A stretch of DNA of 64,000 nucleotides from Mantis religiosa (Eukaryota > Arthropoda > Insecta > Mantodea > Mantidae). Of this stretch, positions 32,520 to 44,913 are shown in pieces (position 1 is the stretch's first letter; each line of letters begins with the position of its first letter). The translations under genes and the position numbers were made by a program. The notes beneath the pieces were generated by a model. That model did not search any database and was not told the DNA's origin. It saw nothing but the letters and a program-made list of their open reading frames with translations. The DNA is taken from the NCBI GenBank assembly GCA_030765055.1, contig CM060953.1:14662653-14726652 (forward strand), in the 5' to 3' direction.

Positions 32520-33195
32520 AGTCATAGAAAAATTTGTGGCCTTGTGTGTGTGACTTGCCAGAAAACAGGACTGAAGAAGAAAAAATAAGTGCAGAAGAAG
32601 ATTTTATAGACATTTTTAAAAATATCAATGACTGTTCCAATGTTGATGAAGAAGTCATTGACAATGATGGAGGTTATAAACCGATTACAGAGGAAGGCAT
32701 TATTGCATCATGCAGTGTTACTGAAAATGAAAATGAAGAGTATTCAGATTCAGACAGTGTTGATGAGCCAGCTGTGGTTATGACCAATGCACAAGCAGTA
32801 ACAAACTTAGGGAAATTGATATTTAATTTCGAGAGTCCAACCGAAACAAATGTCAATGTTGCAATTCCTTTCTTGGAAGTGTTGAAAACAGTGTTGTTAT
32901 GATAAATTAACTTTAAAGAGAGTCGATTAAAGACACTAGACAACACTTACTTTTAAATTTTTCCGGTTCTTGAAGACTTGTTAGCCCAATATTGCAATTC
33001 CTTTCTTGGAAGTGTTGAAAACAGTGTTGTTATGATAAATTAACTTTAAAGAGAGTCGATTAAAGACATAGATAGAGGCAAAGCCTCAGAAACATGTTCC
33101 GGAAAAATTTAAAAGTAAGTGTTGTCTAGTGTCTTTAATCGACTCTCTTTAAAGTTAAAATGTCAATGTTCTAATATCAAAGCGGATGTGAGATA
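32520..33195 (+). pseudogene. pogo/Tigger-like transposase C-terminus, split by PLE-B
   Basis: The frame reads FIDIFKNINDCSNVDEEVID, then DGGYKPITEEGIIASCSVTE and an acidic run (ENENEEYSDSDS), then AQAVTNLGKLIFNFESPTET. This order (D-GY--LTEEEI, acidic stretch, A---L--L--F-E) is typical of the C-terminal tail of CENP-B/pogo-type transposases. The frame is broken at 32861 by a PLE-B insertion and resumes after 33158 (NVNVLISKRM, stop). Confidence 0.55.
32848..33170. mobile_element. PLE-B solo insertion with 13-bp TSD
   Basis: AAATGTCAATGTT at 32848-32860 and 33158-33170 flanks 297 bp. The unit contains the PLE-B terminus twice in direct orientation (32861 and 33000), then an inverted arm. GAAACATGTTCC is kept at 33088-33102, but the 5' hammerhead core is cut off (CATAGATAGAGG). 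Confidence 0.85.
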
Positions 33196-33884
33196 GCGCT
33201 GTTAATAAGTGATACACTAAACTGACACAGCAGAAGATTGCTGCTTTCTTTTTACTACCGACTAGTTTGTACTACATGGCAAAGTGAAGGAAAAAATTTG
33301 CAATACAGAGATGTTTACCTGAGCTTATTGCACATACACAGTGAGTACAGTGTATGTATACTCTGTTCAGATATAATCATGTCTTCTGGACAGCAATGTG
33401 TCATACATCGGCAGGCATGAGAAAACATATCATATAGACACACACAGCTTCCAATCGCTCTATTTGTGTTTTGTAACTTACTGTATGTCAACTTACTAAT
33501 ATTTCAGTCCTCTAATCAACCAGATAAGACTCGACAAGGGACGATCACAGCGCTGGTCACCTGAAGGTTAATATGCCTCAACATTCTGTCGAGTAATAGC
33601 TATATTGTGTACAGTGCAAATACATAGGCTATTACAGTACATACAGTGCATGTGTTTTTAGGTGAAAGTGTGCCGATAATAATAACTAAACTGTATTAAA
33701 AATATTTCATGATGTTTTTTTTTATCATGTTTTTGTCATTCTCTGGATAACCAGGATTTTCATTAACTTGAATTGGGTCTGGTCCCAGCTGACCTGAGTA
33801 AACAAGGTTCAGTGTTTAATTGATGGAAATTAAGCATTTCTCTCACTGCCCTTTATAGATTCAAATACTTACAACAGCAATAGC
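33196..33884. other. no gene seen
   Basis: Intronic sequence with no supported feature. Confidence 0.6.
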
Positions 33885-34995
<1,111 letters not shown>

Positions 34996-35019
34996 TAAAA
35001 ACTAACTAACTTACAATAA

Positions 35020-35215
35020 TAAGTTGGTGTATCTAGAATATGACAGCTCCTAGTGGTTTACTGGGAAAATATATGAGTCAATTGGAGAATTTAATATCAG
35101 GACAGCACAGTAGCTCAATGGGTAAGAGGGACTGGACAGAAACCAGGAGATCTATGGTTCAAATCCCGGACATGGCATTGAATTTTTTAAGTTGACTATA
35201 TTTATCTAAGGTTCT
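35020..35215 (+). mobile_element. SINE-2 copy
   Basis: GAGAATTTAATATCAGGACA, TAGCTCAATGGGTAAGAG, GGTTCAAATCCCGGACATGG and GAATTTTTTAAGTTGAC follow the SINE-2 order. Confidence 0.8.
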
Positions 35216-35359
35216 ACTGTATCCCAATTCTATATAGATGCTTTCCTAAGCAGTCATGTCCTATGGTAAGCCTCATACTGCACATTTTCATGATAGTTCT
35301 GGTATTATAGAAAGATTATCTAATAGTAGTTTTATTTTTTTATTTCCAATTTTCTTGGC

Positions 35360-35745
35360 CACTTTAGAAGTGTAGCTATCACTTATTTTTCTTTTGATGA
35401 TTCTTTTTATTGATTTATAAGAAAAAGAATTGATGTCCCTTTGCTTCATTGTGCACCTCTTTTTGCTAGGATATCAGCCCTTTCATTCCCATGTATACTG
35501 CAAGGGACGGGATTCACTGTAACAATGTGTTCACCAGGTTTTTGGTTAGTGTGGATCATATTTTATATTTACAAAATGTTCTTCCTTTTTTGGTAATAAT
35601 AGACCTGTTATAATTTGAATAATTAAACATAAACCTAATAAAAAACCGAAATTTATATTATAGCTTGAATTGCTGCTTTAGAGTCTGATAAAATAACAAT
35701 ATTTTTGCACTTATGTAGTCAATTGAAAATATTCTGGTGACTGAT
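35360..35745 (-). pseudogene. LINE RNase H fragment
   Basis: The minus strand has NIVILSDSKAAIQA (second RNase H motif, near 35690) and VNPVPCSIHGNERADILAKR (fourth motif, near 35490). Frames are shifted between them. The nearest relative in the window is the RNase H frame at 47909-48857. Confidence 0.7.
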
Positions 35746-35818
35746 AAATACAACATATTTTCCAGTTAAATATTATATCAACTTCTCTCTTATGTGTATG
35801 TTTAAATATTTGAAATAC

Positions 35819-36008
35819 CTATGATATAAAGACCCTTTTTGGCACGAGAGAGAGCCACACAGACTCTATTTTCTGTCTTCAGAAATCCAATCTTGGCTTC
35901 CTTGTTGCTACGTACTAATGACAGCAAGATGATGTCATTCTCTTCTCCTTGGAAGTTGTCCACCACAGTTATTCTGACATTTTGAATTACATGGCAAGTT
36001 TTTTGTTT
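35819..36008 (-). CDS. ZNFX1: ZNFX1 exon 5: helicase motifs V and VI
   Basis: 190 bp, phase 0 to 1, with acceptor TTTGTTACAG and donor GTATTT (a weaker donor than its neighbours). It encodes TVVDNFQGEENDIILLSLVR (motif V) and VCVALSRAKKGLYIIG (motif VI, with the SRAKKG arginine that completes the ATP site). The final G codon is split with exon 6. Confidence 0.95.
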
Positions 36009-36839
36009 CTGTAACAAACATATGAAGTATTGTTACTGAAGATTCTTTAAATTTCTTTTCACTTTCTCTACAATTATACAGTAACTACAGTTTGGCCAGC
36101 TGTTCTCCAGCTCTGACATTTCTCGTAAGGGGGAAGCAGGCTGTTGCCAGTTCTTTAGTGGGAATTTCAAGCAGAGGAACATACGTATTGTATATTTCAT
36201 GTACCAGTAGCCATATTATTATAATAGCGATAATAATAGGATGTACAAACACTAAAAATCGGAATTCATGCACGCACAAAATAGCAAACTAACTTCACCA
36301 GCGCAAGCACCAAAAGCAAGTGTAACTATTAGTCCACACAAAATTAAAGGGGCAACACGGTGTTGGATTCTGAAGCCACGCCTATCAGCGTGGATGCTGA
36401 TTGGCACTAGCAGACAGTTTTAACTTCCTGACCACGACACCAGATGTACAGACTCCCAGTACTACCAACAGAAGCAGTTAGCGCACGTAAAAGGAATGAA
36501 AGAAATATTTGAATAGAGTGGCGCTGTAATGAATATATTGCAAGATAGTGAAATTGCAAGTTGGATTTCAATGTTTTAAAGGTAATATTTAGTCCTATGT
36601 TTTAATTCTATGGATAATTATATGGATATGTTTTGAATTGCTCATTACTGTATGTTGGTACTATTAACCTTCCCCCTCTGCCTCCTGCAATCATAAAACG
36701 TCAGAGCCAGAGATCCAGCGGCCGTACTGTAGAAAGGTTATTTCTTCCACCTAAAAATTTGATAACAAGGTAACAAGGAAATACATGTCTTAAAGCTCTG
36801 AAGAAAGAAAAATCCTGAAAATAAATAAAATATAAAAAA
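36009..36839. other. no gene seen
   Basis: Intron between exons 4 and 5. Small frames at 36085-36292 and 36701-36892 have no recognisable similarity. Confidence 0.55.
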
Positions 36840-37130
36840 TTTACTAATTTTTCTAGAAAAGATAAAATTTCTGATAATAAGGAATCTGGCATTTATCAAT
36901 TTAACTGTATAGGTTGTGACCAGGTTTACATTGGAAGGACAAAACGTAATTTAAAAACCAGAATGAAGGAACATTTTAGAAATATTATGTATAAACAGAC
37001 TGATAAATTGGCTGTGGCAGATCATTTTTGGTCATTTAACCATGTAATAAATCCAGAAGTTAAATTATTTAAAATACTTAAATGGACCAATAGATTTAAT
37101 GGTTTTGGGAGAAAGTTTCATATTTGCTAA
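36840..37130 (+). mobile_element. PLE-G GIY-YIG fragment
   Basis: Reads SGIYQFNCIGCDQVYIGRTK, then RMKEHFRNIMYKQTDKLAVA and DHFWSFNHVINPEVKLF. Matches the PLE-G coding sequence at 61650-62157. No RT and no terminal repeat attached. Confidence 0.8.
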
Positions 37131-37316
37131 AGATGCAGATGGGCGGCATACAGTTATGTTGGTACGGAATGACGTCACGAAAACAAGTTGATGACAACTG
37201 CGGCACTTTGATATCGTTGCTAACACATTTTCTTTTTCTTATTATAAACTAGCGATACTGTAATGGAAATAGTGTGTAGTAAGCATTATCATTATCATCA
37301 TCATTATTATTATCAC

Positions 37317-37627
37317 TGCCTGCCTCAGCAGCATAAATGGTAGCATATCAGCCTCACATTTTTATTATTAATATCATCATCACTATTATCATTGCCTGCC
37401 TTGGCAGCGTAGATTGTAGCATGTTAGCTCACATTCCCTCACGTTCAAGAGGTTCCGAGTTCGAATCTTGGTCAGGCTGAGCTACCTGGATAAGGTTTTC
37501 TTCCGAGGTTTTCTCTTATCCTGAAAAATGAATGTCGGCTAACCCTAAGCTCTATGGACCCTGGGCTCATTCAGCATCATATCACCCATTCCAATATGAC
37601 TTAAATTTGCAGGACGTAAATTGAAAA
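37317..37627 (+). mobile_element. SINE-1 copy preceded by a partial copy
   Basis: Full copy from 37391 (GCCTGCCTTGGCAGCGTAGA, CCGAGTTCGAATCTTGG, CTTATCCTGAAAAATGAATG). A second head-only copy lies at 37317-37356, joined by ATT/ATC-rich sequence. Confidence 0.75.
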
Positions 37628-37678
37628 AAGCTATTTTTCTTCTTCTGCCTAACTTTGTGCTAAATTCCTTTTAGTTTT

Positions 37679-37935
<257 letters not shown>

Positions 37936-38084
37936 CACAACAACTCTGGGAATGATCCACTGATCTTTTTGTCAGTTTATTTGCATATTACAGTATCACT
38001 GGTTTGCTTATATCATGTTGGTCCGCGTTAGCATGCTGAGGAAGTTGGCAACGTACACTGCCCAGGTGCATCTTTACCTCATAT

Positions 38085-38275
38085 TTATCTTAAAAAATAG
38101 AAATCGTATGATGAATTTTGAAATACTGCCAGTCACTTCTGTCAAAAAGTTTGTTTTACTTTCAGAGGTTGGTAATAAATACAAAAATAATGATGACAAA
38201 GTTATTGCATATTAAGACGAGGGTGATATAGATACAAATACTCCGACAGTGAGGAAAGTGGCTAGAAATGCTTAA
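38085..38275 (+). mobile_element. PLE coding tail fragment
   Basis: RNRMMNFEILPVTSVKKFVL matches the end of PLE proteins (MNFEIP-V-S), followed by a short acidic stretch and a stop. No terminal repeat follows. Confidence 0.55.
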
Positions 38276-38439
38276 CTTTGTGAAATAAGGTTTACCTTTT
38301 TAATTAAGATTTTATACTTTAATTTCTGAAGACATAAGTGATTATTATAATTATTTATATATATATTTAAACAGAGAGTTCTTAGATTTGCATTATAAAT
38401 ATAACTATATAGAATAAAAAGAAGTATTTCAGAAAGTGG

Positions 38440-38820
38440 AGTGCCATTGCTACTAAAATAAGGCAAATGAGTCAACCACTCCACTTACAAGTTTTTTAAT
38501 GAAGACTAGTTTCTGGGAACTTTTTCCCTATCGTCAGTTCTGTGGTTGACTGATGATGCATCCGGTGTCTGCATCTGGCTTGGTGTCGTGCTGCCATCTA
38601 ATGTTCTGTTCATCAAACTTACCAGGACGTTAGATGGCAGCACAACACCAAGCCAGATGCAGACACCAGATGCATCATCAGTCAACCACAGAACTGACAA
38701 TAGGGAAAAAGTTTCCAGAAACTAGTCTTCATAAAAAAAACTTGTAAGTGGAGAAAAGTATATATATAAGGTTGACTCATTTGCCTAATTTTAGTAATAA
38801 CATAACTAGTTGAAAAAACT
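38440..38820. mobile_element. PLE-D2 foldback with hammerhead in each arm
   Basis: The arms (about 38463-38615 and 38627-38785) are inverted copies meeting near 38620 (GACGTTAGATGGCAGC and partner). The left arm has a complete hammerhead on minus (38500-38542). The right arm copy on plus (38688-38728) reads CTGACAA, losing the core G8. Confidence 0.85.
38500..38542 (-). ncRNA. hammerhead ribozyme candidate, PLE-D2
   Basis: Minus strand: GAA (stem I), CUGACGA (38531-38537), stem II GGGAA/UUCCC with loop AAAG, GAAAC-UA-GUC and UUC (stem I partner). All conserved core positions are present. Stem III is two base pairs with a UA loop. Confidence 0.8.
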
Positions 38821-38824
38821 ATCT

Positions 38825-38965
38825 GTAGTCAGTTTTTTGACACTTTGTCACTTACAGTTTTATATTTTTAAGGGACTAGTTTGGGAAGCCATCATCTTCA
38901 TTATCAACCTCTTCACAACAGTTGGATTGTTTCCAGAAAAATCTGTTTTAATTTGGAGAAAGTAC
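38825..38965 (-). mobile_element. PLE-D terminal fragment
   Basis: ACTATCTGTAGTCAG, TGTCACTTACAGTTTTATAT and GGGACTAGTTTGGGAAG follow the PLE-D terminal repeat. The hammerhead boxes are lost (CCAAAC in place of GAAAC). Confidence 0.55.
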
Positions 38966-39077
38966 TGTTATTTTTAAAATAATATAAGTTTTGTTTATCT
39001 TTATCTCACTCCAAACACTGTGGGGAAAAAATATCCTAAAGTAAATGTTGTATCCTATATTAAAATCTTGTACTCAC

Positions 39078-39221
39078 ATTACGAAGGTAGAACATTTGTC
39101 CTGCATATGTAGTAAGGATAGTTATCTGATCTGCAGAATATCCTTGTAAAACAAGGTATCTGCAAAGTGCAATAAGAAAGTCTGCTTCGTGGGTGTTTCT
39201 CCGACTTGTGGAATCAGCAAC
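39078..39221 (-). CDS. ZNFX1: ZNFX1 exon 4: AAA_12 helicase core, second domain
   Basis: 144 bp, phase 0 to 0, with acceptor GTTTGTAG and donor GTGAGT. It encodes VADSTSRRNTHEADFLIALC, then RYLVLQGYSADQITILTTYA and GQMFYLRN. The N-HEA-F--LC-Y and ITILTTY-GQ patterns are diagnostic for the ZNFX1 second RecA-like domain between motifs IV and V. A PLE-C insertion begins about 220 bp upstream of the exon in the transcript. Confidence 0.95.
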
Positions 39222-39432
39222 CTACAAACACACCAGAATCTTCTCTTAATATCAAGGTATGTGATTGCTTCTCAACAACAAATAAAGTTGATAAAACAAT
39301 ATTTTCCCTTGTTGGTAGCAAACAAATTGAAACAAAAATTTGCAACACTAATGCAAGTAACATTTACTGAATTTTTCATATTTTGTTGATCAAAGCAATA
39401 GAATAAAACTATAAATAGAAGTATTTATAAAC

Positions 39433-39445
39433 AGTGGAGCTTCAT

Positions 39446-39505
<60 letters not shown>

Positions 39506-40185
39506 ACATGTTTCAAGGACCCCGCGTCCCCATCGTCACCGTCTTTTTTTTTTTTTTTTTTTTTTGTTTTGAAAATCATCAAGGACATTAGCACTTTAAA
39601 AGCTGATGACCCAAAGAAAGTATATTGCAAATTCACATATCATCCTAAGGCTTTTAATAAATTTAAAAACATTTTCCGTCAATTTCATATACAACTAGTA
39701 CCACATAACAAATACAACATGAGAAACATAGTAAATCACCCGCTCAAAAACACAAGTCCAACCAACAAACTATCTGGAATTTATAGCGTAAGATGTGAGG
39801 ATTGCCACGAAATATATATTGGAAAAACAAAAAGAAACCTAGAAACAAGGATGAAAGTACACATGAGGTGCATAAAATACAGACAGATAAATCAGCCATA
39901 GCCCATCATTTCTGGTCAAAAAATCAAAATATTTCCAAAGACATTAAACTTTTGGTACTGAGAAAAAAAGTATTGGGAATTAACAGTTTGGGAAAATATA
40001 CACATTTTGAAGAATAAAAAGAGAACCATGAACTTTGAAATACCGATAGTAGATGACGTCATTCAACTCATTGAACAGCGCCAGGAGAGGGAGGCGATCA
40101 CCTGAATAACTAGTTGAACATCAGCTGACGATGGGGACGCGGGGTCCTTGAAACATGTCCTAATTTTTAAATGTAAGTGGAGCTT
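39433..40185 (+). mobile_element. PLE-C foldback copy with hammerhead
   Basis: AGTGGAGCTT at 39433-39442 and 40176-40185 may be the TSD. After about 56 A residues (39447-39503) comes a minus-oriented terminal repeat with GAAACATGTCC and core GTGACGA. Then a plus-strand PLE fragment: VYCKFTYHPKAFNKFKNIFR, LSGIYSVRCEDCHEIYIGKT, and after a frameshift near 39897 DKSAIAHHFWSKNQN. The right arm carries an intact hammerhead (40122-40163). Confidence 0.8.
40122..40163 (+). ncRNA. hammerhead ribozyme candidate, PLE-C
   Basis: CUGACGA (40125-40131), six-pair stem II (GGGGAC/GUCCUU with two G-U), GAAAC (40150-40154), AU loop, GUC (40157-40159). Stem I next to the core is AG/CU followed by a mismatch. 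Core perfect. Confidence 0.75.
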
Positions 40186-40550
40186 ATGTGTTTTTACAGT
40201 TCGAGAAGTGGTTTAAAAAAGCAATAGAAGTTCGACCCCCAAGCTAAAATCTAATTTAAAAAACTAAGAACTTTATTATTGCAATGATCCACATATACCT
40301 CTCTTCCCCACTCCCTTTTTATTATTTTATAGAAACCTGATGACTTGTTACTTTCTATGCTCCCCCATATCTCTTGTCATCCTATGTCCTCTATCTTATT
40401 TCTCACCCTTTTCCAAAGTCTTTCTCCATTTCCCCTCCCTTCTCCCAAATCTTTCTCTTTTTGCAAACATTTCAAGATCTTTTCCATTATTATTCCTTTT
40501 CTTTTTGGACTGCCTAATTCAACTAAAGCAACTTCCCCTAGTGTCATCTC
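40186..40550. other. no gene; pyrimidine-rich stretch
   Basis: CT-rich sequence from about 40300 to 40520 gives low-complexity frames on both strands. No supported feature. Confidence 0.5.
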
Positions 40551-41300
40551 CACGACATGCATGAGATGGCTTGTCAGAACATTCAGAAGGCTAGCAACCA
40601 CATGAAGACCCAATATGGCAGGCAAGCCAACAGCCAAGGTTTCCAGCAAGATGACCTGGTCTGGTTGTACTGCCCTACCAGGAACAAGGGCCACTGCCTG
40701 AAATTTCAACAGCCGTGACAAGGACCGTACTGGGTGGTAAAGAGGATTAACGACGTGGTCTACCGCTTCCAAAAGGTTCCCAGATGGAAAATGTTGGTGG
40801 TACACTTGGTTTGTCTGGCCCGCTACGATGGTGCTGTTCAGGAGCAGTGGACGAGGGAGCAGTGTCGCATCTGGCAGCTGACAGAGACAGTGCAGCGCAG
40901 AGATAAGGGACAGAGTGCCGGGCGGAGATAAAGAGCTTGCCGAAACAGATATAGATAGCGCGGAGATAAAAGGCATGCTGAAACAGATAAAGTTAGATAA
41001 TTAGAAGGTTCTAGTGCTGTCTTGTTTGTTATAGAAAATATTGGTAATTTCTTGAACATTGAGCGGAGCCATATAAGCAGCTGCAAGTCGTAATGAGAGA
41101 TTGACTCTTGAACTTGATAATCGTGGAACTGTGTTTTGAAAGTGAATGCTTTTGTTTGTGGTCAACGAGTTTGAGCATTGTATTGGTGTATGTTACGTAA
41201 TTCCGCTACTGTAAGGGTTGACCAAAGTGTATTTCTATGGAAATAAAGAACATTTTGAATTTCTGCAACCTGGACTTTTACTTCTATGAACCCACGAAGT
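40551..41300 (+). mobile_element. Ty3/gypsy LTR retrotransposon 3' part: integrase tail and LTR
   Basis: 40555-40925 reads (with one stop) KTQYGRQANSQGFQQDDLVW, then GPYWVVKRINDVVYRFQKVP and MLVVHLVCLARYDG. This is the GPY/F-type C-terminal domain of a Ty3/gypsy integrase. The sequence after it, with ATATAAGCAGCTGCAAG and the end AAATAAAGAACATTTTGAAT, looks like the 3' LTR. The same LTR end recurs at 58815-58895. No gag, RT or env is present. Confidence 0.7.
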
Positions 41301-41960
41301 CACAATATGTTATTTACATAAAGCCAGAATTATTGAGGATGTACAACCAAACCTTGAGGAACATCCATTTTCACTATTTCATATTTGGATATAATAGTCT
41401 TGCTTTTTTATATATATGTTGTCTCATAAGTAAAGTCGGTATTTTGTTTTTTGACACCTCAACAGGCTGAATGTAGAGTGGATAGCTGTTGTCAGCTTAT
41501 TCATATTCCCATGGATGATATATTTTCAGGAGAATTCTCACTTAAGGTAAAAAACCAGTATATTACCGAACCCTGAGGCCTCGAAACAGTAGCTTGATCC
41601 CTGCCAAAAGGATCGGAAGTTGACCCAAAAGTCAAAGAAAAATGACCAATAAAATGCCCTTAAATTTTGGGGAAAATTACATTAACACTTTAAGACATGA
41701 CCATAAATTCAATTTGTAATTTTAACGTTTAAAATATAAATATATATTTATTTATTATTATAATTAGAAATTTTATGTAATGTATCCCATATATATATCC
41801 ATACTAGGAAAAATGTATATATTTAGGCATATCTCTTATTCAGCATTGCAATAAAGAACCATTGCCATTCATCAGTTCTTAGGTTTGAAGGATCGCTGAT
41901 TGTCTTGAACACTCCTATACTCTCTACTTCACCTGGTTCATGGGCACATACTCAAAGTGA
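41301..41960. other. no gene seen
   Basis: AT-rich intron sequence without recognisable features. Confidence 0.6.
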
Positions 41961-41964
41961 TCAA

Positions 41965-42410
41965 AGTCCTCTATGAAAAGCCTTCAAAACAACTAAAAGT
42001 CAAAATGTTTACTTTACAGAACTTTCTCAATGTTACACGACTGTTCTTTTCTAATACATTTTTCATGTTCTCACAAACTTCTTGACAAATTTTTCCCACA
42101 CAGTTTTGCAAATGTTGCTCCACACCTTTAATTTTTTTGATAGCTGCAAATGTATTTGCATTTCTTTTTTCTGGCCGTGTTATTATTTCTGCCAAAAGTT
42201 GGCACTGATAAATGCAATACTTCCCTTAATTTGAGGATCATCCAGCAAGTCTTGAGCAACAGCTATTGATGCAGCATTTTCAGACTCTAAGAAGGGCATA
42301 TGCTATGCACATTACTTGAACCACTTTTGTATAAAATGATTTAATTCTGGTCCCCAATTTACCATATATGTTGCTGCATTTTTACGAAAGTAAAACATGT
42401 TCATGTTTTA
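41965..42410 (-). pseudogene. possible hAT-like transposase remnant
   Basis: The minus strand reads SENAASIAVAQDLLDDPQIK, then GSIAFISANFWQK, and after a stop KKIKGVEQHLQNCVGKICQE and NVLEKN. The SIAFI--NF and VGK-----VLEKN pattern resembles the middle of hAT-family proteins seen in insects. No terminal repeats. Low to moderate certainty. Confidence 0.4.
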
Positions 42411-42769
42411 TGCCCTGTGGCCACAAAAGAAACATGCTCTGATCAAATAGCTTGCATATACATTGATGGTTAGCCTTCTAAATTACTTCTGTCGCAAAAA
42501 GAAACATTTTCTAAGGGATGGCAACATTTAATGTACATTATATGTGAATAACGTAAAAAAAGTTAATTTAAAAACAAAAAACTGAAGAGAATGCAACAAA
42601 AAGTACAATATTTCATAAAAAATGACCAATAGACATTAAAACCCCCAAAAAATGAAAAAAAAAAAAAAAAAAATGAAAAATAAAAGTAGTCAGTATTGAT
42701 CTGAAAATTATTTGTAGTTGAAGTATAAACTTGAAAGAAGCATAGAGACAGTGAAGCACAACTTAGTAC

Positions 42770-42846
42770 AAAAGTGAATCGAGAAGATATTGACATACAG
42801 TGTGAGTAAAGTAGTGTGTCAATATCTTCTCGATTCGCTTTTGTGC
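42770..42846. repeat. 77-bp hairpin, MITE-like
   Basis: ACAAAAGTGAATCGAGAAGA continues to about 29 bp and is repeated in inverse orientation (TCTTCTCGATTCGCTTTTGT) around a 20-base loop. It abuts the left end of PLE-D. Confidence 0.65.
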
Positions 42847-44712
42847 TATTTGTAGTTGGTTTATTGATACTCATCACTTACATTTTTATATTATTGAGGG
42901 ACTAGTTTCAAAGGCCATTGCCTCCATTTTCAACCTCTCTCCAACTAGCATCTGTTGTTGTCTGCTCTCCTCTCTCTGGTGGTGGAACTATGAACTTCTT
43001 TGTCAAATTATCTACTGGTGGGATTTCAAAGTTCATTACGTGGTCCTTATTTTTTCATATGAATATGTTCTCCCATGTTGTCAGTTTATTTCGGTTTCTC
43101 ACCCCTTTTAATAATTTTGGATTTGGATCAATGTCATGATTTTCGTTCCAAAAAGAAATGCTACTGCTGACTTTTCTTCTTGTTTTAATCTGATGTTTCT
43201 AAAGTGCTCGTTGACTCTGATGTTTAGATTTCTTTTAGTTCGATCTATGCAGCATTTTTTCACAATTCTTACAACTTATTTGGTATATTTCGGATGTGTT
43301 AACTGATGGGATTTCATCTTTTGTTTTTGAAATTAGCAATTTTAAAATTGAGTGTCCATTAGTATGTGACAAGATTATATTTTGTTCCTTAAAGAACTTT
43401 TTAAATTGATTAAATTTTTTGGGTGATATGTGAATGAACTGAATATGCTGTTGCTTTCTTTTTCTTTTGTAAATGTGGTTGCTTCCTTAATGATTTGCTT
43501 TCGTTCAGCTTTTCTAATTTTCTTAAACACCAGACTTTTGTTGTATCCATTTTCTTCTGCTATGTGTAGTATGGCTTTTTGTTCTTAGACGTATTCTTCT
43601 TTTTCAATGGGTATGTTGACTAGTTTGTGTGTAAGTCTGTTTATTATTGCATGCTTATGTATAATTGGGTTGTAGCTATTATTTTTTTATGTAATTTTCT
43701 TAATGTGTTGGCTTCCTGTAAATTCCAAATTTTATTTTTGTGTTATTCCTGATGATATTTAGATCTAAGAAAGAGAGTTGTCCATTGATTTCCTTTTCTA
43801 TTGTGAATTTGATAGTCCTTTTTTGCAGATTGAGTAATTTTAATGCATCATCTAAATGTTTATTCGGCACTATTGCAAAGATGTCGTCAACATATCTATA
43901 CGAAACTTTGAAGATCCATCCCTTTTAATTTGTGTTTCAAATGCACTCATAAATAAATTTTCCAAAGAAGGTGAACGTGGGTTGCCCATTGATAACCCTG
44001 ATTTCTGCTTGTAGTGTTTTGCTTAAAGCTGAAGTTTTGTTCAATGCATATTTTTGTTAGTGAAATGTATTCCTCTACTTCTGTTGTTTTCATTTCTATT
44101 ATAGTCAGCCATTTTTTTTTTTTAATAAAGCCTGTAATTTTTCTGTTGGTATGCTTGGAAATAAAGATGTGACATCAAATGAAAGCAGTCTGTCCTTTTT
44201 GTCCAATTTTGATTTTTTTCTACCAGATATTAAGAGTTTTTTAAATGTGCACTTTCAAATTTTGGGAAACTATTGAATTTGTTTAATAACCATTTGGCCA
44301 AATTATATGTGGGGGCATTTATGCTACTAGTGATAGGTCTCATGCCTTTCCCCGGCCCGGGTTCAATCCCAGGCGACTGCAAAGTGAGATTTGTGGTGGA
44401 CAACACGGCGCTGGGGCGGGTTTTCTCCAGGACCTCCGGTTTCTCCCGCCATCTCATTCCACCGGTGCACCATCTTCATCTCATGTATCATCAGTGTCAC
44501 CGCCTGCGGTGCCATATGTAGTAAGGGCGGGCGTTAAACACTACACATTTCATGCCTCTTCCTGTTTTGTGAATTTTTGGCAGCCCATATATTCTTACTA
44601 GTTCCTCAATAATATAAAAGAAGTAACAAGTGTCAATAAACAGACTACAAATAGCTTTTTACGATTAATTTTGACATCACTGTTACTACATTCCTCCAAA
44701 CACACATATGCC
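42847..44712 (-). mobile_element. PLE-D, longest copy, decayed
   Basis: Ends carry the PLE-D termini (CTATTTGTAGTTGGTTTATTG; TTCCTCCAAACACAC). The minus strand contains RT sequence: MRPITSSINAPTYNLAKWLL near 44320, NQQLSFLDLNIIRNNTKI-like residues near 43760, and YVDDIFAIVPNKHLDDALKL near 43880. A decayed GIY-YIG lies near 43430-43150. Terminal repeat with GAAACTAGTCCC at 42898-42910. Many stops. Confidence 0.8.
44345..44556. mobile_element. GC-rich SINE-like insertion in PLE-D
   Basis: About 200 bp of GC-rich DNA interrupts the PLE RT just before MRPITSS. It contains GGTTCAATCCCAGGCGAC, a possible B box, and CTCCGGTTTCTCCCGCC. Imperfect flanking repeats TCATGCCTTTCC and TCATGCCTCTTCC fit a TSD. 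Single copy in this window, so the family is unproven. Confidence 0.5.
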
Positions 44713-44913
44713 TTTAAGTTCATTGTCTCATTTAATACTTCATAATTAAACATAAATGACACACTGCTACAATCAGTTCTATAAACACATAGTTACTAAA
44801 TTTGTCTGAAAGTTAGTGATTTAGTGTCTTGAATCACCAATATTTTCAATTTTAACTGACCAGCACATCAGTTATGAGCTTTTTATCCATCTAAATTGAT
44901 TAGTTCTGCTTAC

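Noticed and set aside
40340..40605. Pyrimidine-rich ORFs as a coding gene
   Set aside because: Low-complexity CT-rich sequence that gives open frames on both strands; no homology recognised.
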